Positions 1 through 10,838 of a DNA stretch of 41,303 nt are shown here, piece after piece. Each line of letters begins with the position of its first letter. Within the stretch, counting starts at the first letter, position 1. The notes beneath the pieces are model-generated. The model was given only the letters and a program-made list of their open reading frames with translations. It did no database searches and was not told the DNA's origin. The translations under genes were made by a program, and so were the position numbers. Where the stretch lies: assembly GCA_015179025.1 (NCBI GenBank), contig WHUX01000340.1, forward strand, positions 1 through 41,303, in the 5' to 3' direction. This DNA is from Terfezia claveryi (lineage: Eukaryota; Ascomycota; Pezizomycetes; Pezizales; Pezizaceae).

Positions 1-1006
1 ATGAGCATGAGTCAACCCACCAGCCTTCCTTATCTAATTCGGCATTTCTATCGATAGCATAATTGAGGGCTGACCATTCATCTAATATAACCGGAGCTGG
101 TGGTGCTGCATTCGAGGTGGTGGTGATATATGAGCATGCTTGATTTTGATCTCGCTTCTTAGTCCGACACTCTGATTCATTATGAGATGTTCCTGGCCAT
201 CCCTTTGACTTGCAGTATGTACAGTTCTTGGTGACTGTGGTGAATGCTGATGGTGGTTCAGCTGATTTCTCATGCTGCTGAGAGGTCCTAGATCGCTCCG
301 ATAGTTCTTTGAGACGGAGGACGATGGTGCCATATGATGGATCTTCACTTGTTGATGTAATATTATCGATAATGTTCTGGTAGTTCTGGAATTTTGGCAA
401 TGTAGCGAGCAACATGGTTGCTTTCCAGGCATCTGTGTTAACAAAGTTTTTGATTCCTGCAGCCAGCGAGTTCGTCCCTGCTTCTGCGGTAGCTGTGTTA
501 AGTCGAAGCAAGTTCCACTTGCCTTTGAAGGTAGTAATATGATCAGCGATGGTGGTTTTTCTATCGTCAAATCGTAGAGCTGTGATATTGAGTAGAAGGG
601 CAGACAGGTGTGTCCGAGTTCTTCCTTCGTAGTGAGTTTTGAGGATTTCCCATGCTTCGGCTGGGGTCGTGCATGCTTCGATAAGGGACTGGGCTTCTTC
701 CTCACAGTTGGCGATGATAGTAATGAGAGCTTTAGCAGCCTTGATATCCCATGCATCTGCCGCAATGGTTGGTCGGGTTGTTTCATTACCTGTGACCAGT
801 GGCAACATTCCTGCTACCAGCAGTACTCGTGTCATACTGGTTGTCCATGGGTGATAGTTGTCTTAGTTTTTTAGGGCTCGTGCCACCTTGGGTAGTTTGA
901 ACATAGAGTCCGCCATGGGTTGAGGTGTTGCGGGTGATGAGGGACGAGATGGTGGTAAGGGCGGTAAGTTAGGCGATGTTTGTGTGGCGGGGTCTATGTT
1001 GCTCAT
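1..1006 (-). pseudogene. copia I Gag (UBN2/DUF4219-like), one in-frame stop, C-terminus off window
   Basis: This is the structural Gag polyprotein of a copia element, which forms the cytoplasmic particle. The chosen start is the ATG at 1006 (MSNIDPATQ...), the first ATG after the LTR. One TAA at 863-865 interrupts the frame after 47 codons, just before DNYHPWTT. The same frame is then open to base 1. It reads a typical copia Gag (MADSMFKLPK..ARALKN, AADAWDIKAAKALI, LIEACTTPAEAWEIL) and then a zinc-binding motif C-x2-C-x9-H-x4-C (CTYC...H....C, about bases 165-235). The spacing between the second Cys and the His is longer than the CCHC knuckle's x4. The single stop could be read through, be a mutation, or be an error. 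Pol lies off the window. Confidence 0.8.
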
Positions 1007-1028
1007 ATAAACTGACGTGTTGCTACCA

Positions 1029-1323
1029 TGTAGAAATCGTTCTACGCCGTTCACTCGTTTGTGAGGATAATATAGTATATGAGAGAAAGAGAGAGAGATA
1101 TATTCATATATATTATGAGAGAAGCCGCTTGCTTAATTCAACATAAAAGTAGAGAAATCCTTCGCTCTTAAATACCCATTGCTAACATCCCAAATATAGA
1201 TATCCCTTATCATTTCTCACCGACCCATCCTGCCGTCAGCTTACCCTGCCGTCAGCTTATCCTACTGTCAGCTTATCCTACTGTCAGCTTATCCTGCGTT
1301 GTCCTATTACCCTCATTTCAACA
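1029..1323 (-). repeat. 5' LTR of copia I (295 bp)
   Basis: On the minus strand it starts TGTTGAAATGAGGG and ends GATTTCTACA. It is followed at once by TGGTAGCAACA, which resembles the initiator-tRNA-Met primer site TGGTAGCGCC of Ty1-type elements. It contains a short GA-rich microsatellite (1080-1098) and a 16-bp tandem array. The boundary on the gypsy side is exact because the gypsy reading frame resumes at the next base. Confidence 0.8.
1231..1294. repeat. 16-bp tandem repeat, 4 copies, in the copia I LTR
   Basis: The unit is TGYYGTCAGCTTAYCC, seen four times head to tail. It lies in the U3 side of the LTR, where such arrays often act as promoter elements; that role is an inference. Confidence 0.85.
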
Positions 1324-3327
1324 GAAAACCTCAAAAAGGCTTTCTGTTCAGCACCCATCCTAGCCCATTTTAACCCTGATCGAGAATGCATTATTGAAAC
1401 CGATGCCTCCGACTATATCTCCGCAGGAATCCTATCCCAGAACGATGACAATGGGATCCTTCATCCAGTAGCCTACTTCTCAAAGAAATACTCCCCGGCA
1501 GAGTGCAATTATGAAATCTATAATAAAGAGTTAATGGCCATTGTACGAGCATTCGAGGAATGGAGGCCCCACCTGGAATCAGCTAAAGGAATTGTTGAGG
1601 TTCTATCCGATCACAAAAACCTGGAGTACTTCACAACCACCAAGTTGTTAAACCGCCGGCAGGCGAGGTGGTCGGAATTTCTATTCTAGTTCAACTTCAA
1701 GATTAAGTACCGCCCAGGGAAAGCTGGTGGCAAGCCGGATGCATTAACTTGAAGATCAGGAGATCTCCCTAAAGGGGGAGATAAAAGGCTTAAGTATCAG
1801 AACCAGGTGGTATTGAAACCTGAAAACTTAGATATATCAGCTAATGACCTCGCTGATCTCAATGATAGAAACCTCCAGCGACAGGTGAAAACAGCATATG
1901 AGGATGACCCCTTGGCCAAAGACATTATTGCAGTGGTAGATTCCGGCCAGCGCCGCCACGTCAAGATCTCTTTGGCTGAGTACACCATTTAGTATGGCCT
2001 CCTATACCACCTGGATCAGCTATACATACCAGAAGGGGACCTGTGCCTCTGCCTGATTAGGGAGTACCATGACATTCTAGCTGCTGGCCACCCTAGAGTA
2101 GCTAAAACCCTAGAGCTGCTAGCCAGCCAATACACTTGGATCGATCAGCGAAAAGACATAGAAAGGTATGTACAGAACTGCCATACTTGTAAAAGATCGA
2201 AGCCTACTCACCACACCCCCTATAGAACCTTGAAACCCCTAGAGATCCCAGATCGACCTTGGCAACACCTGACCATGGACTTCGTAACTGGGTTGCCAGA
2301 AGACTTGGGGTTCAATGCCATTCTAATGGTGGTAGACTGACTGACGAAGATGAGGCATGTTATACCTTGCTGGGATACCTGCTCTGCTCCGGAGCTAGCT
2401 GACCTCTACCTCAATAACGTATTCCAGTATCATTGCCTCCTTGAATCAATTGTGTCCGACCGCGGCCCCCAGTTCACTTCAGATTTCTGGCAAGCATTTT
2501 GTGAGCTCCTGGGGATCAAAGTACAACTGTCAACAGCCTACCACCCCTAAACAGATAGCCAATCGAAAAGGATGAATGCCATTATGGAGCAGTATCTACA
2601 GGCTTTCGTCAATAACCAGCAGAACAACTGGGTCTCGTTGCTGGCAACCTGCGAATTTGCCACCAACAACCAGTTCTCAGAGTCCTCGAAAACCTCTCCC
2701 TTCCTGGCCAATTACGGTTGGCAGCCCCGATTCGTGGATACCTTAGCACCCCCGCAGAAAGCCCATTCCCCGGCTAGAGAATTGGCAGCTGGAATCGCTG
2801 AACTATATCTTACCTTAAAAACTGAGTTAGGATATGCCCAAGCCAGGCAAGCCGAGTATACCAACGGATCACGATTGCCAGCCCCAAGATACCAGCCCAA
2901 AGACAAGGTATGGCTCTCTAGCCGGCATTTTCGGACGGAACGGCCATCCCGCAAGGTCGACCACAAGTTCTTGGGTCCGTTCGTGGTGGTGGCGGCCGTG
3001 GGCACCCATGCTTACCGATTGTGGTTCCCCAAAGATATCAAGTGCCACCCTGTTGTCCACGTCTCAGAGATCTAACCAGCCGCAGACGATCCCCTTCCAG
3101 GGCAAAAGCACCCCCCACCTCCTCCCGTGGTGATTGCAGGTGAAGAGAAGTGGGAGGTTGAGGAGGTACTGGACTCCAGGAAGCACTATGGGCGAGTTCA
3201 GTATAAGGTCAAATAGTTAGAGGATGAAGAGACAACCTGGCAGCCTGCGGAGGACCTAGAAAATACCCCTGATCTGGTGGCCTTATTCCACCAGTGTTAC
3301 CCTGGAAAGCCCCACCCAGTCGAATAA
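1324..3327 (+). pseudogene. gypsy I pol remnant: RNase H, integrase, chromodomain
   Basis: One continuous frame runs from 1324 to the stop at 3325 with no indels but seven internal stops (1687, 1750, 1990, 2338, 2548, 3073, 3214). Most are explained by C-to-T or G-to-A changes when compared with gypsy II and III. Order: RNase H ([14 protein letters not shown], then [19 protein letters not shown]), integrase zinc region (H..AGHPRVAKTLELL...NCHTCKR), catalytic core (TMDFVTGL, IVSDRGPQFTSDFW), GPF-type C-terminal region (KFLGPFVV) and a chromodomain (VQYKVK, stop in place of W, ...TWQPAEDL). The conserved QSERMN around the catalytic Glu reads QSKRMN, so that Glu appears changed to Lys. It is non-functional. 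Confidence 0.9.
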
Positions 3328-3488
3328 TACCTCATTGTACTTTTGTTCTTGTCATTTGGAGTTGGAGTTAAAGTTGTCATTTTTGTCATAAGTTCAGGGT
3401 CAGGGCCAGGTCATGTGGGTTATGGTTATTATTGTTGTTGTTTGGAGTTGGGGCTTGTTGTTTTGTTCTTGTCGCTAGAGCTCCAGCC
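3328..3488 (+). other. gypsy I 3' untranslated region
   Basis: A T/G-rich spacer between the pol stop and the polypurine tract, with many TTGTTGTT runs. Similar T/G-rich spacers follow pol in gypsy III. No coding capacity is seen. Confidence 0.6.
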
Positions 3489-3501
3489 TAAAGGGGGATA
3501 G
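3489..3501 (+). promoter_or_regulatory. polypurine tract of gypsy I
   Basis: TAAAGGGGGATAG lies directly against the LTR start TGTCACAAC. It is the expected plus-strand DNA primer of reverse transcription, and the same tract adjoins the gypsy II 3' LTR. Confidence 0.85.
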
Positions 3502-3958
3502 TGTCACAACTGTCTTCCCTTGACCTTCGGGTTGTCGTTGTTGGGTTGCCATTGTCTAGCGTTCTTCGTTGTCGTTATCGTCGGAAAGTCTATTAGGTCA
3601 CTATGTATATATAGACCCCGGCTCTCGCACTCTTGTTGGATCCCCATCCAACGTCTTGTATACTTAATACAGGACCTTGCTTCTCTCTACGTTGGTGCAT
3701 CTCCCTTGTGCACCCCCTCATCTCGCCTTGTCTCTACAGCCCCGCTGCCCACCTCGCGAACCTCCTGCCCTCGCCTTGCCTTGTCTCTACAACCCAGCTG
3801 CCTCCCAATATCACACGCGGCAACTGATTCCGCATGTCTCTTGCCTCTTGCCCCTGCCCCCGTCCCAGCCTTACCCTAGTCACACATATAGCATTCCTAC
3901 GTGTGCGACCTCATTGCCCTGTACCCCTTGGTCGCCACGTTCCTTGAGCCACGTTATA
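3502..3958 (+). repeat. 3' LTR of gypsy I (457 bp)
   Basis: Begins TGTCACAACTG and ends ACGTTATA, a mutated form of the GTTACA end seen in the other gypsy LTRs. It contains a TATA box (about 3604-3613), the conserved segment ATCCAACGT at 3646-3654 (see the self-priming finding) and a pyrimidine-rich U5. Confidence 0.85.
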
Positions 3959-4644
3959 GTATAGATGAAGATGAGGTTACCGATATCTCCCTCTAATAAC
4001 AAATCGTTGGATTACTCATGTATGCAGTTATTAGAACACGTCCTGACCAGGCTTACTCTGTAACTCTTCACTCACAATTCTCTAACAAACCATCGAAAGA
4101 TTACCTTGTAGCAGTTAAATGAGTCCTACACTACCTTAAAGGTACTTGCGACCTTACCTTAACCTATAAACTCGGACAACCTCTTTTACTCAAAGGATTT
4201 ACTAATTCAGACTTTGCTAGATGTCGTGAGACTCGACGGTCGACCTCAGGATATATCTTCAAGCTCACCTCTTGTACTATCTGCTGGAGATCATAAAAAC
4301 AAAAATGCGTGACAACCTCCACTACCGAAGCAGAATACATTACTGGTTCCACTGCTGCTAAACAACAAATTTGGCTTCAGAATACACTAAGTGAGCTCTC
4401 TATCAAAGATATTCCCTCTGCCCTCTTTTGTGACAATAATGGCTCTATCGACCTGTCTCATAATCCTCGAATCTCTGATAAGTCAAAGCATATTGACGTT
4501 GCTTACCACTTCGTCCATGAACTTATTAACTCCAGTACTATTATGCTGTTGCACATTCCTGGTGAACACAATCTAATGGACATATGTACAAAGGCCTTTC
4601 CTGGTCTACAGTTCTCTTATCTTAAAGGATTAATCATGGGATAA
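3959..4644 (+). pseudogene. copia II pol remnant: RT C-terminus and RNase H
   Basis: The frame starting at 3961 reads a copia RT/RNase H end: IVGLLMYAVIRTRPDQAYSV, VLHYLKGT, then RNase H with NSDFA...RRSTSGYIF, TTSTTEAEYI, CDNNGSIDLS, SKHIDVAYHFVHELI and IPGEHNLMDICTKAF. The last 111 codons (4309-4644) are open. Stops occur at 3994-3999 (TAA TAA), about 4120 (TGA) and about 4294 (TAA). The 5' part was displaced by gypsy I, and what remains is dead. Copia-type RNase H degrades the RNA strand of the RNA/DNA hybrid. Confidence 0.85.
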
Positions 4645-4649
4645 CAAGT

Positions 4650-4658
4650 GAGAAGGGG
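4650..4658 (+). promoter_or_regulatory. polypurine tract of copia II
   Basis: GAGAAGGGG immediately precedes the LTR start TGTTGAAAAT and follows the pol stop by a few bases, the usual copia layout. Confidence 0.8.
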
Positions 4659-5098
4659 TGTTGAAAATAATCATTTCCTTTCAATATAGTTAAGTATTTT
4701 TATACAAAATAATATTCTCTCTTACGATTACTTCTACATTATACTGATACCCAATATGAACACTTGCTACACGATTAAGGATCTCTGTATTATTTCTTTC
4801 ATATATGTTCACATATTGTTCACATGTTTCTATTATCTTTACTTACTTTCCTAACTTAGTATCTATTATCGTTGAATGATGCTGCTTTACTACTTATGGT
4901 TACTGCTTACTTGTTTCAGTTATTATGACTCAACGATCACCTCTTCTATGACTTTCTGTTATATTCGTTGACTCATATTACTGTCTCAGTTGTACACCTC
5001 TATATATTTCTTTATTGACATGTATACAATATACTATTCTTAGGTCATATAACTTAGACTTTCTTACTAGATCTTTACCCTCAAACTTGTACTATTAT
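4659..5098 (+). repeat. 3' LTR of copia II, left part (interrupted by gypsy II)
   Basis: Starts TGTTGAAAATAATC after the polypurine tract. It is AT-rich. The LTR is split at 5098 by gypsy II and continues at 11410, giving a total of about 602 bp. Confidence 0.8.
5094..5098. repeat. target-site duplication ATTAT, left copy (gypsy II)
   Basis: ATTAT sits directly before the gypsy II LTR start TGTAACG. The identical pentamer follows the other end of the element at 11410-11414. A 5-bp duplication is normal for gypsy integrases. Confidence 0.95.
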
Positions 5099-5671
5099 TG
5101 TAACGAGGGCTCAGGGGGCAAGGCGACCAAGGGGTACGCCGGGGCAAGGGCAAGGCTAGGATAACACACACGTAGGAACGCTACGTGTGTGACCAGGGGG
5201 AGGCTGAGACGGGAGACAATGGCAAGAGGCAAGAGGGACAGAGGGCGAGGGACACGAGACACGCGGAAGCAGTTGCCGCGTGTGTCAAGGGATGCAGCAG
5301 GGCTGCAGAGTCGAGGCGAGACAAGGAGGTGCACAGGGGAGATGTACCAACGTGGAGAGAAGCAAGGCCCTGTATTGGATATACAAGACGTTGGATGGGG
5401 ATCCAACGAGAGGGCGGAGGGACGAAGATATATATACATGATTCCAGGCCAAGGCCGTGGAAGGAATAAGCTTCCCGAGATTCCTATCTCGGAAGCTAAG
5501 ATAACAATCACCCATCGATGACACCCGAACAAGCCTGTTCGAGTGTCAAAACAGCACGACACCCGAACAAGCCTGTTCGAGTGTCAAATCAAGACTACAA
5601 TCAACAATAACGAGAGTCAGACGGAATCCCGTCTGACTCTCAAACCCGGCTAAGAAAGGACAGTTGTGACA
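5099..5671 (-). repeat. 3' LTR of gypsy II (573 bp)
   Basis: On the minus strand it begins TGTCACAACTG and ends CGTTACA. U3 carries two copies of a 28-bp imperfect palindrome with arms GACACCCGAACA/TGTTCGAGTGTC (5520-5547 and 5558-5585). Near the U5 end there is a hairpin with arms ACACACGTAG/CTACGTGTGT (5166-5190). A TATA box lies near 5430-5440. Confidence 0.95.
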
Positions 5672-5685
5672 CTATCCCCCCTTTA
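5672..5685 (-). promoter_or_regulatory. polypurine tract of gypsy II
   Basis: On the minus strand TAAAGGGGGGATAG directly precedes the LTR start TGTCACAAC. Confidence 0.88.
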
Positions 5686-5863
5686 GGCTCGGAGCCCCAG
5701 CAACGAAAGACAAGGCGAAAGGCAAGACAAAACAAACAAACAAAACAAGCGACTAAACCAATAACCCATAACACAACCCCAACGCCGGAAGTACGTACCA
5801 ACAATAATCCCAACAACAACGACAATAACAACCCTAATAACCAATTCCAGGACGACAAGAACA

Positions 5864-8800
5864 TCATTGGGCGGGGCGAGGCTTCCGGGGGTAACGCTGG
5901 TGGAACAGGGTGACCAAGTCCTGTGCGTTTTCCAGGTCCTCCGCTGGTTGCCAGGTCGTCTCCTCATCTCCCAGCCATTTGACCTTATATTGCAGGTGCC
6001 CATACCTTCTTCAGGAGTCCAGCACTTCCTCTACCTCCCATTCCTCCTCACCTTCGATAACCACGGGGGGAGGTGGAGGGTGTTTCTGGCCGGGGAGAGG
6101 GTCGCTAGCGGCAGGCTCGATCTCGGAGACATGGACGACTGGATGTCGTTTGATGTCTTTGGGGAACCTCAGGCGGTAGGCATGAGTGCCCACAGCGGCC
6201 AACACCTCAAATGGACCCAGGAACTTGTGGTCGAGCTTGCGGGAGGGCCGTTCTGTTTGGAAGTGCCAGCTGGAGAGCCACACCTTGTCCTCTGGTTGAT
6301 ATCTGGGGGCTGGCAACCGTAATCCGTTGGCATACTCGGCTTGCCTGGCTTGTGCATATCCCAGCTCAGCTTTCAGGGTAGAGTGGAGCTCAGCAATCCC
6401 AGCTGCGAACTCCTTGGCCGGGCCGTCTTTTTTGGCCTTTTGCAGGGGCGCCAGGGCATAAACGAACCGGGGGTGCCAACTGTAGTTAGCCAGAAAAGGC
6501 GAGGTTTTGGAGGATTCCGAGAACTGGTTGTTCACGGCGAATTTGCAGGTGGCCAGTAACGAAACCCAGTTATCCTGCTGGTAGTCAACAAAGGCCCGCA
6601 GGTATTGCTCCATAATGGCATTCATCCTCTCCGATTGGCCATCCGTCTGGGGGTGGTATGCGGTTGACAAACACACTTTGATCCCCAAAAGCTCGCAGAA
6701 GGCTTGCCAGAATTCTGAGGTGAACTGAGGGCCGTGGTCGGATACGATGGATTCGGGGAGGCCGTGATATCGGAATACATTATTGAGGTAGAGATTGGCT
6801 AACTCTGGGGCGGAGCAGGTGTCCGGCAAGGTATAACATGCCTCATTTTCGTCAACCGATCTACCACCATCAAGATGGCATTGAACCCCGAATCTTCTGG
6901 CAACCCTGTCACGAAGTCCATAGTCAGGTGCAGCCACGGCCGATCAGGGATATCCAGAGGTTTCAGGGTCCCGTACGGGGCGTGGCGGACAGGCTTAGCA
7001 CGCTTGCAAACGTGGTAGTTCCGTATGTACCGTTCCACGTCCTTCCGCTGGTCAATCCATGTGTATTCCCTAGCTAGCAGCTCCAACGTTTTAGCCACCC
7101 CAGGGTGACCTGCAACCAGGCTGTCGTGGTGTTCCTTGATCAATCGCAGGCGCAGCTCTCCTTCCGGTACATAGAGTCGTTCGAGGTGATAAAGGATGCC
7201 CTCCTGGATGATACATTCGGCCAGGGAAATCTTGGGGTGGCGACGCTGGCCGGAATCCACTACGGTGATGATGTCTTTGGCCAGGGGGTCTTCTTCGTAA
7301 GCCTGTTTCACCAGCTGTCGGAGGTCGGCTTCCACTTCAGCAAGGGTTTGGCTGCCAGATCAAGGTTTTCGGGCTTCAATACTACCTGATTCTGGTATTT
7401 TAGCCTTTCATCCCCCCCTTTAGGGAGGTCTCCTGATCTCCTAGTCAAGCATCCGGTTTCCCACCAGCCTTTCCTGGCCGGTATTTGATCTTGAAGTTGA
7501 ACCGGGAGAGGAACTCCGACCACCTAGCCTGCCGCCGGTTAAGCAGCTTGGTGGTAGTAAAGTACTCAAGGTTCTTATATCGGACAGTACCTCGATAATT
7601 CCCTTGGCTGACTCCAGGTGTGGCCTCCACTCCTCGAATGCTCGCACAATGGCCATTAACTCCTTATCATAGATTTCATAATTACACTCCGCCGGGGAGT
7701 GCTTTTTTGAGAAGTATGCCACTGGGTGGAGGATACCATTATTATCATTTTGAGACAGTATTCCAGCGGAGACGTAGTCGGAGGCATCAGTTTCGACAAT
7801 GCATTCTCGATCGGGATCGAAGTGGGCCAGGATCGGTGCTGAGCAGAAGGCTTCCTTGAGGTTCTGGAAGGCAGATTGGGCTTCTGGATTCCAGTCGAAG
7901 CGCCGGTCTTTTTTGGTTATGCGGTGAGGGGGGCTACGATCTTCGAATATCCTAGAATGAACCGTCGGTAGAAGTTAGCGAATCCCAGGAAGGCTTGGAC
8001 GTCCTTGAGATTTGCTGGGATTTGCCATTCCTGGACAGCGGTAACCTTGGCAGGGTCCATCCTGATGCCCTCCGTGGTGATGATCAGTCCCAGATACTTG
8101 ACCTCCTGCACATGAAACTCGCATTTCTCGGGCTTGAGGTACAATCGGCTTGCTCCAGCTTTTCCAACACCTGCCGGACATGAATCTTGTGTTCTGCTAG
8201 GGTATCCGAATAAATCAAGATATCGTCGAGGTAAGCCATGCAGAACACATCCAAGAAGTCTCGCAGGGTGTCATTAATGAAGTGTTGGAAAGAGGCCGGG
8301 GCGTTGGTTAAGCCGAAGGGCATGACATTGTACTCGAAGTGGCCATAGCGAGTTCGGAAGGCCGTTTTCCACTCCTCCCCCTCGGCAATCCGTACCAGGT
8401 TGTATGCCCCTCTCAAATCCAGTTTGGTGAACCATTTGGCCTTGGAAAGCCTGGCTAATGTCTCCTGGATTAGAGGCAGGGGATACCTGTTCTTGACCGT
8501 TATCTCATTCAGCCCCCGATAGTCCACACATAGCCTAAGAGAACCATCCGATTTCTTGACGAATAGCACCGGGGCGCCCGCTGGTGAGGAGCTGTGGCGA
8601 ATGAAGCTCTTGTTGAGGTTTTCCTCCAAGTACTTCTTCAAAGCTTCCAGCTCTAACCGGGACATTCCGTAGAGGGGCCCATAGGGAGGGGTCTTACCCT
8701 CTATCAGCGGAATAGTATGGTCATAGGGTCGGTGGGGTGCGAGTTTCTCCGCGGCCTTTTCCGAGAACAGATCAATGAACTCGTGGTATTCATCCGGAAC

Positions 8801-9557
8801 CAGGGACTTCCACTCCTCCTTAGGCCGCATCTTATTGATCTCCAGGTTCACCTCATATATAGACAGGGCATGAGCCTTCAGCTTGTGCCTCCTGGTGAGG
8901 TAAGCGAAAGCCCCTGCTCCGATGAAGCTAATATTCAGAGGTTTTTGGGGACTCGGGGGCACAGGGGAAACTGGGGGAACAGGGGGATTGGCACCGATGT
9001 GCGCATGCTGATGTACTACCTGGGTCGGGTGAGTTATCGGGGGTGGCAAGGCACACAGCCCAGTAATGGTGGCCTTTGGATTTCCGCAGTGTTTTTGGCA
9101 ATACTGGCTATTGAACTGCAGGGTGTACGAGCCAAAGCTGACCGATACATCGTGCATTCTAAGCCAGGGGATTCCGAGGACAATTGGGTATTTTAGCTTA
9201 GTGACGAACATGGGGAGGTTGGCCTCGGAGTGATCCCCCACCAGGGCAGGCAAGCACGCAATATCGGTGATATCCCCGGAGGAGATGGGTCGACCGTTAA
9301 TGACATCCAGGACACGGGGGGTTTTGAGCTTGGACATGGGTATAGAGAATTTACTGACAAAGGCTTGGTCAATGAATGCAATTCCTGAAGCTCCGCAATC
9401 TATAAGTGCTGACGTATTAATTGTTCTATCATTGATTCTGAGGGAGATAGATACAACAAAATGCTCGCTGAACAAGCGAGATTCGTCAACAGCGAAGAAA
9501 CAGAAAATGCAGACAACGACAAATGGCCTGGGGCAGGTCCCTTGCTAGTGTCAGTAA
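5864..9557 (-). pseudogene. gypsy II Pol: protease, RT, RNase H, integrase, chromodomain (frameshifted)
   Basis: This polyprotein copies the RNA and integrates it. Domain order on the minus strand: protease with LIDCGASG (about 9400), RT with [10 protein letters not shown] and [10 protein letters not shown] (about 8230), RNase H (about 7800-7550), integrase zinc region (about 7140-7020; one zinc Cys is Tyr, NYHVCKR), core with TMDFVTGL, IVSDHGPQF and TDGQSERMN (6930-6620), GPF region (KFLGPFEV) and chromodomain (QYKVKWLGDEETTWQPAEDL, about 5975-5915), stop at 5864-5866. Frame breaks of one base are seen near 9495, 8152, 7918, 7578, 7447, 7340 and 6835. One TGA interrupts the start of the chromodomain (RYG). 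The break near 9495 lies between the frameshift signal and protease. By sequence the catalytic residues are otherwise kept. Confidence 0.93.
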
Positions 9558-9582
9558 CTAGGCAAGGGACAGGGCTTTTCCC
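9537..9582 (-). promoter_or_regulatory. -1 ribosomal frameshift signal at the gypsy II gag end
   Basis: In the gag frame G GGA AAA (9576-9582) is an X XXY YYZ slippery heptamer. After a 5-nt spacer comes a hairpin: GTCCCTTGCCTAG (9558-9570) pairs with CTAGCAAGGGAC (9537-9548) around a 9-nt loop with one bulged base. The gag stop TAG lies in the 5' arm. The same arrangement is present in gypsy III and IV. Confidence 0.8.
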
Positions 9583-10803
9583 GACTCATCAACCTCCTCG
9601 ATCCTGGACTCGGAGATGGCGTAGGCGGCCATCGAGCGGTTTTTGCGGAGGGGACATGCCGCGATGAAGTGGTCCCCTTTCCCACAAGCAATGCACAACC
9701 CATTGTTGCGGCGACGTTCCCTCTCTTCTTGTGTCAGGCGGGGCCTTCCTGATGATAAATCCATGGGGGTGGTGCCGCCCGCCACCAGAGATGGGTGGGC
9801 TGGCTTATTGGCTGTAGTTTGGGTCTGAGGGCTAGGGTTTTGGGGTCGAGTTTGTTGCTGGGGGTGCTGGGTTTTAACAGGAGGCCGATAGGTACTGGGG
9901 GCGCTGACCTGGACTCTCAACCTAGCCATCTTTTGCTCCATCTTGGATGCCTGATCAATGAATTCATCCAAGGTTTTAACATCTGGAGATTGGAGGAGGG
10001 CCTGTTTGAGCTCAATATTGAGGCCTTCCTCGAACTGTTCCAGCTTCACCCGATCGTTCCACTCCACCTCTGCTGCCAGCCTTGAGAATTCTGCCACGTA
10101 TGTTGAGAGGTCATGGCCCTTCTGTTTTAGTGCTCGGAGAGCGCGAGTTGCCGTACCCACGGGGTCTGGGTCTCCGAAGGCACGGTCGAGGATTGTGAGC
10201 AGAGCAGCAACATCAGGGAGGTTGAAGCGGTCATCGAGCACATAGGGTTGGACCTGGTCCAAAGCTCTGCCCTCCAATAGGCCGTATACATAAGCTAATC
10301 GGTGCTGAACGGTAGGGAATTTTGCAGCATCCCCAGTTAGTTTGATTTTGATGGAATTTTTCCAGGCTTTCAGGCGAGTCCTGTCGCCATTGAACTTTGG
10401 CGGGGTAGGGAGATCTTGGGTTTTAGGTGTCTGGGATGCTTGGGGTGCTGGGGCTGTTTGGAATCCGATCGTGTCCAGGGCCCTATTCAGGGTCTGAATG
10501 GTTCTTCTTTCGTTGACTAAGTCGTTCTGGGCAGTCACGAGGTTGTTTTGGCAGGAGGCGAGGTCGGCCTGGCATGAGAGGAGGTCTTCGGTGAGTATTG
10601 TGACTTCGTCATTGGTTCTGGTCTGTTTTTGTTGGCCTTCATGTATGGCTAATTCCAGTCGTTGGCCTAAGGCATCCGCCGCAGGTATATATCGATAATG
10701 GTCTGACATAGCTGCCGAAATCGTCCTGGTTCATGGGAATGGGTAGAGCTTGCCAGGCTCGAAATCTGGCTGCGAGCGCGGGGGTGGTGTCTTGGGCAGC
10801 CAT
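9558..10803 (-). pseudogene. gypsy II Gag (capsid and CCHC knuckle), N-terminal frameshifts
   Basis: Gag forms the cytoplasmic virus-like particle. I take the ATG at 10803 (MAAQDTTPALAARFRAW) as the start because gypsy IV Gag begins with the matching pattern. Two single-base losses near 10711 and 10680 separate this N-terminus from the main frame, which is open from 10709 to the stop at 9558. The main part has a coiled coil (about residues 20-75), a Ty3-type capsid (PPKFNGDRTRLKAWKNSIKI ... LEGRALDQVQPYV ... STYVAEFSRLAAEVEW), a Pro/Gln-rich linker and a zinc knuckle CIACGKGDHFIAACP (C-x2-C-x4-H-x4-C). Pol is reached by -1 frameshifting. Confidence 0.9.
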
Positions 10804-10825
10804 TGAGCGTACCGGTTGATCAGAG

Positions 10826-10838
10826 TGATCCAACGTAG
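10826..10838 (-). promoter_or_regulatory. putative primer-binding site of gypsy II (self-priming type)
   Basis: On the minus strand the LTR end TTACA is followed by CT and ACGTTGGAT. Its complement ATCCAACGT occurs exactly in the 3' LTR, and with one wobble change in the 5' LTR (11126-11134), near the expected transcript start. I see no convincing match to a tRNA 3' end. Confidence 0.6.

Larger units (their letters stand above)
1..1323 (-). mobile_element. Ty1/copia retrotransposon 'copia I', 5' end (continues left of window)
   Basis: The 5' LTR and gag of a copia element lie on the minus strand. The LTR outer end (TGTTGAAATG, base 1323) abuts gypsy I pol sequence, so copia I inserted into gypsy I. 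The first base of the interrupted gypsy frame is 1324. The other half of gypsy I and the partner target duplication lie off the left edge. The element looks comparatively young: its gag frame is open over about 860 bp apart from one stop. Confidence 0.85.
1324..3958 (+). mobile_element. Ty3/gypsy chromovirus 'gypsy I', 3' part
   Basis: Truncated on the left by copia I. It retains pol from the RT/RNase H linker to the chromodomain, the 3' untranslated region, polypurine tract and 3' LTR. It inserted into copia II pol: copia RNase H sequence begins directly after the LTR at 3959. The five bases after the LTR (GTATA) should be one copy of its target duplication; the other is off the window. Confidence 0.9.

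Noticed and set aside
82..786. Open frame of 234 codons on the minus strand overlapping copia I gag
   Set aside because: It is the wrong frame. The neighbouring minus-strand frame over the same bases reads a clear copia Gag with conserved motifs; this one has none.
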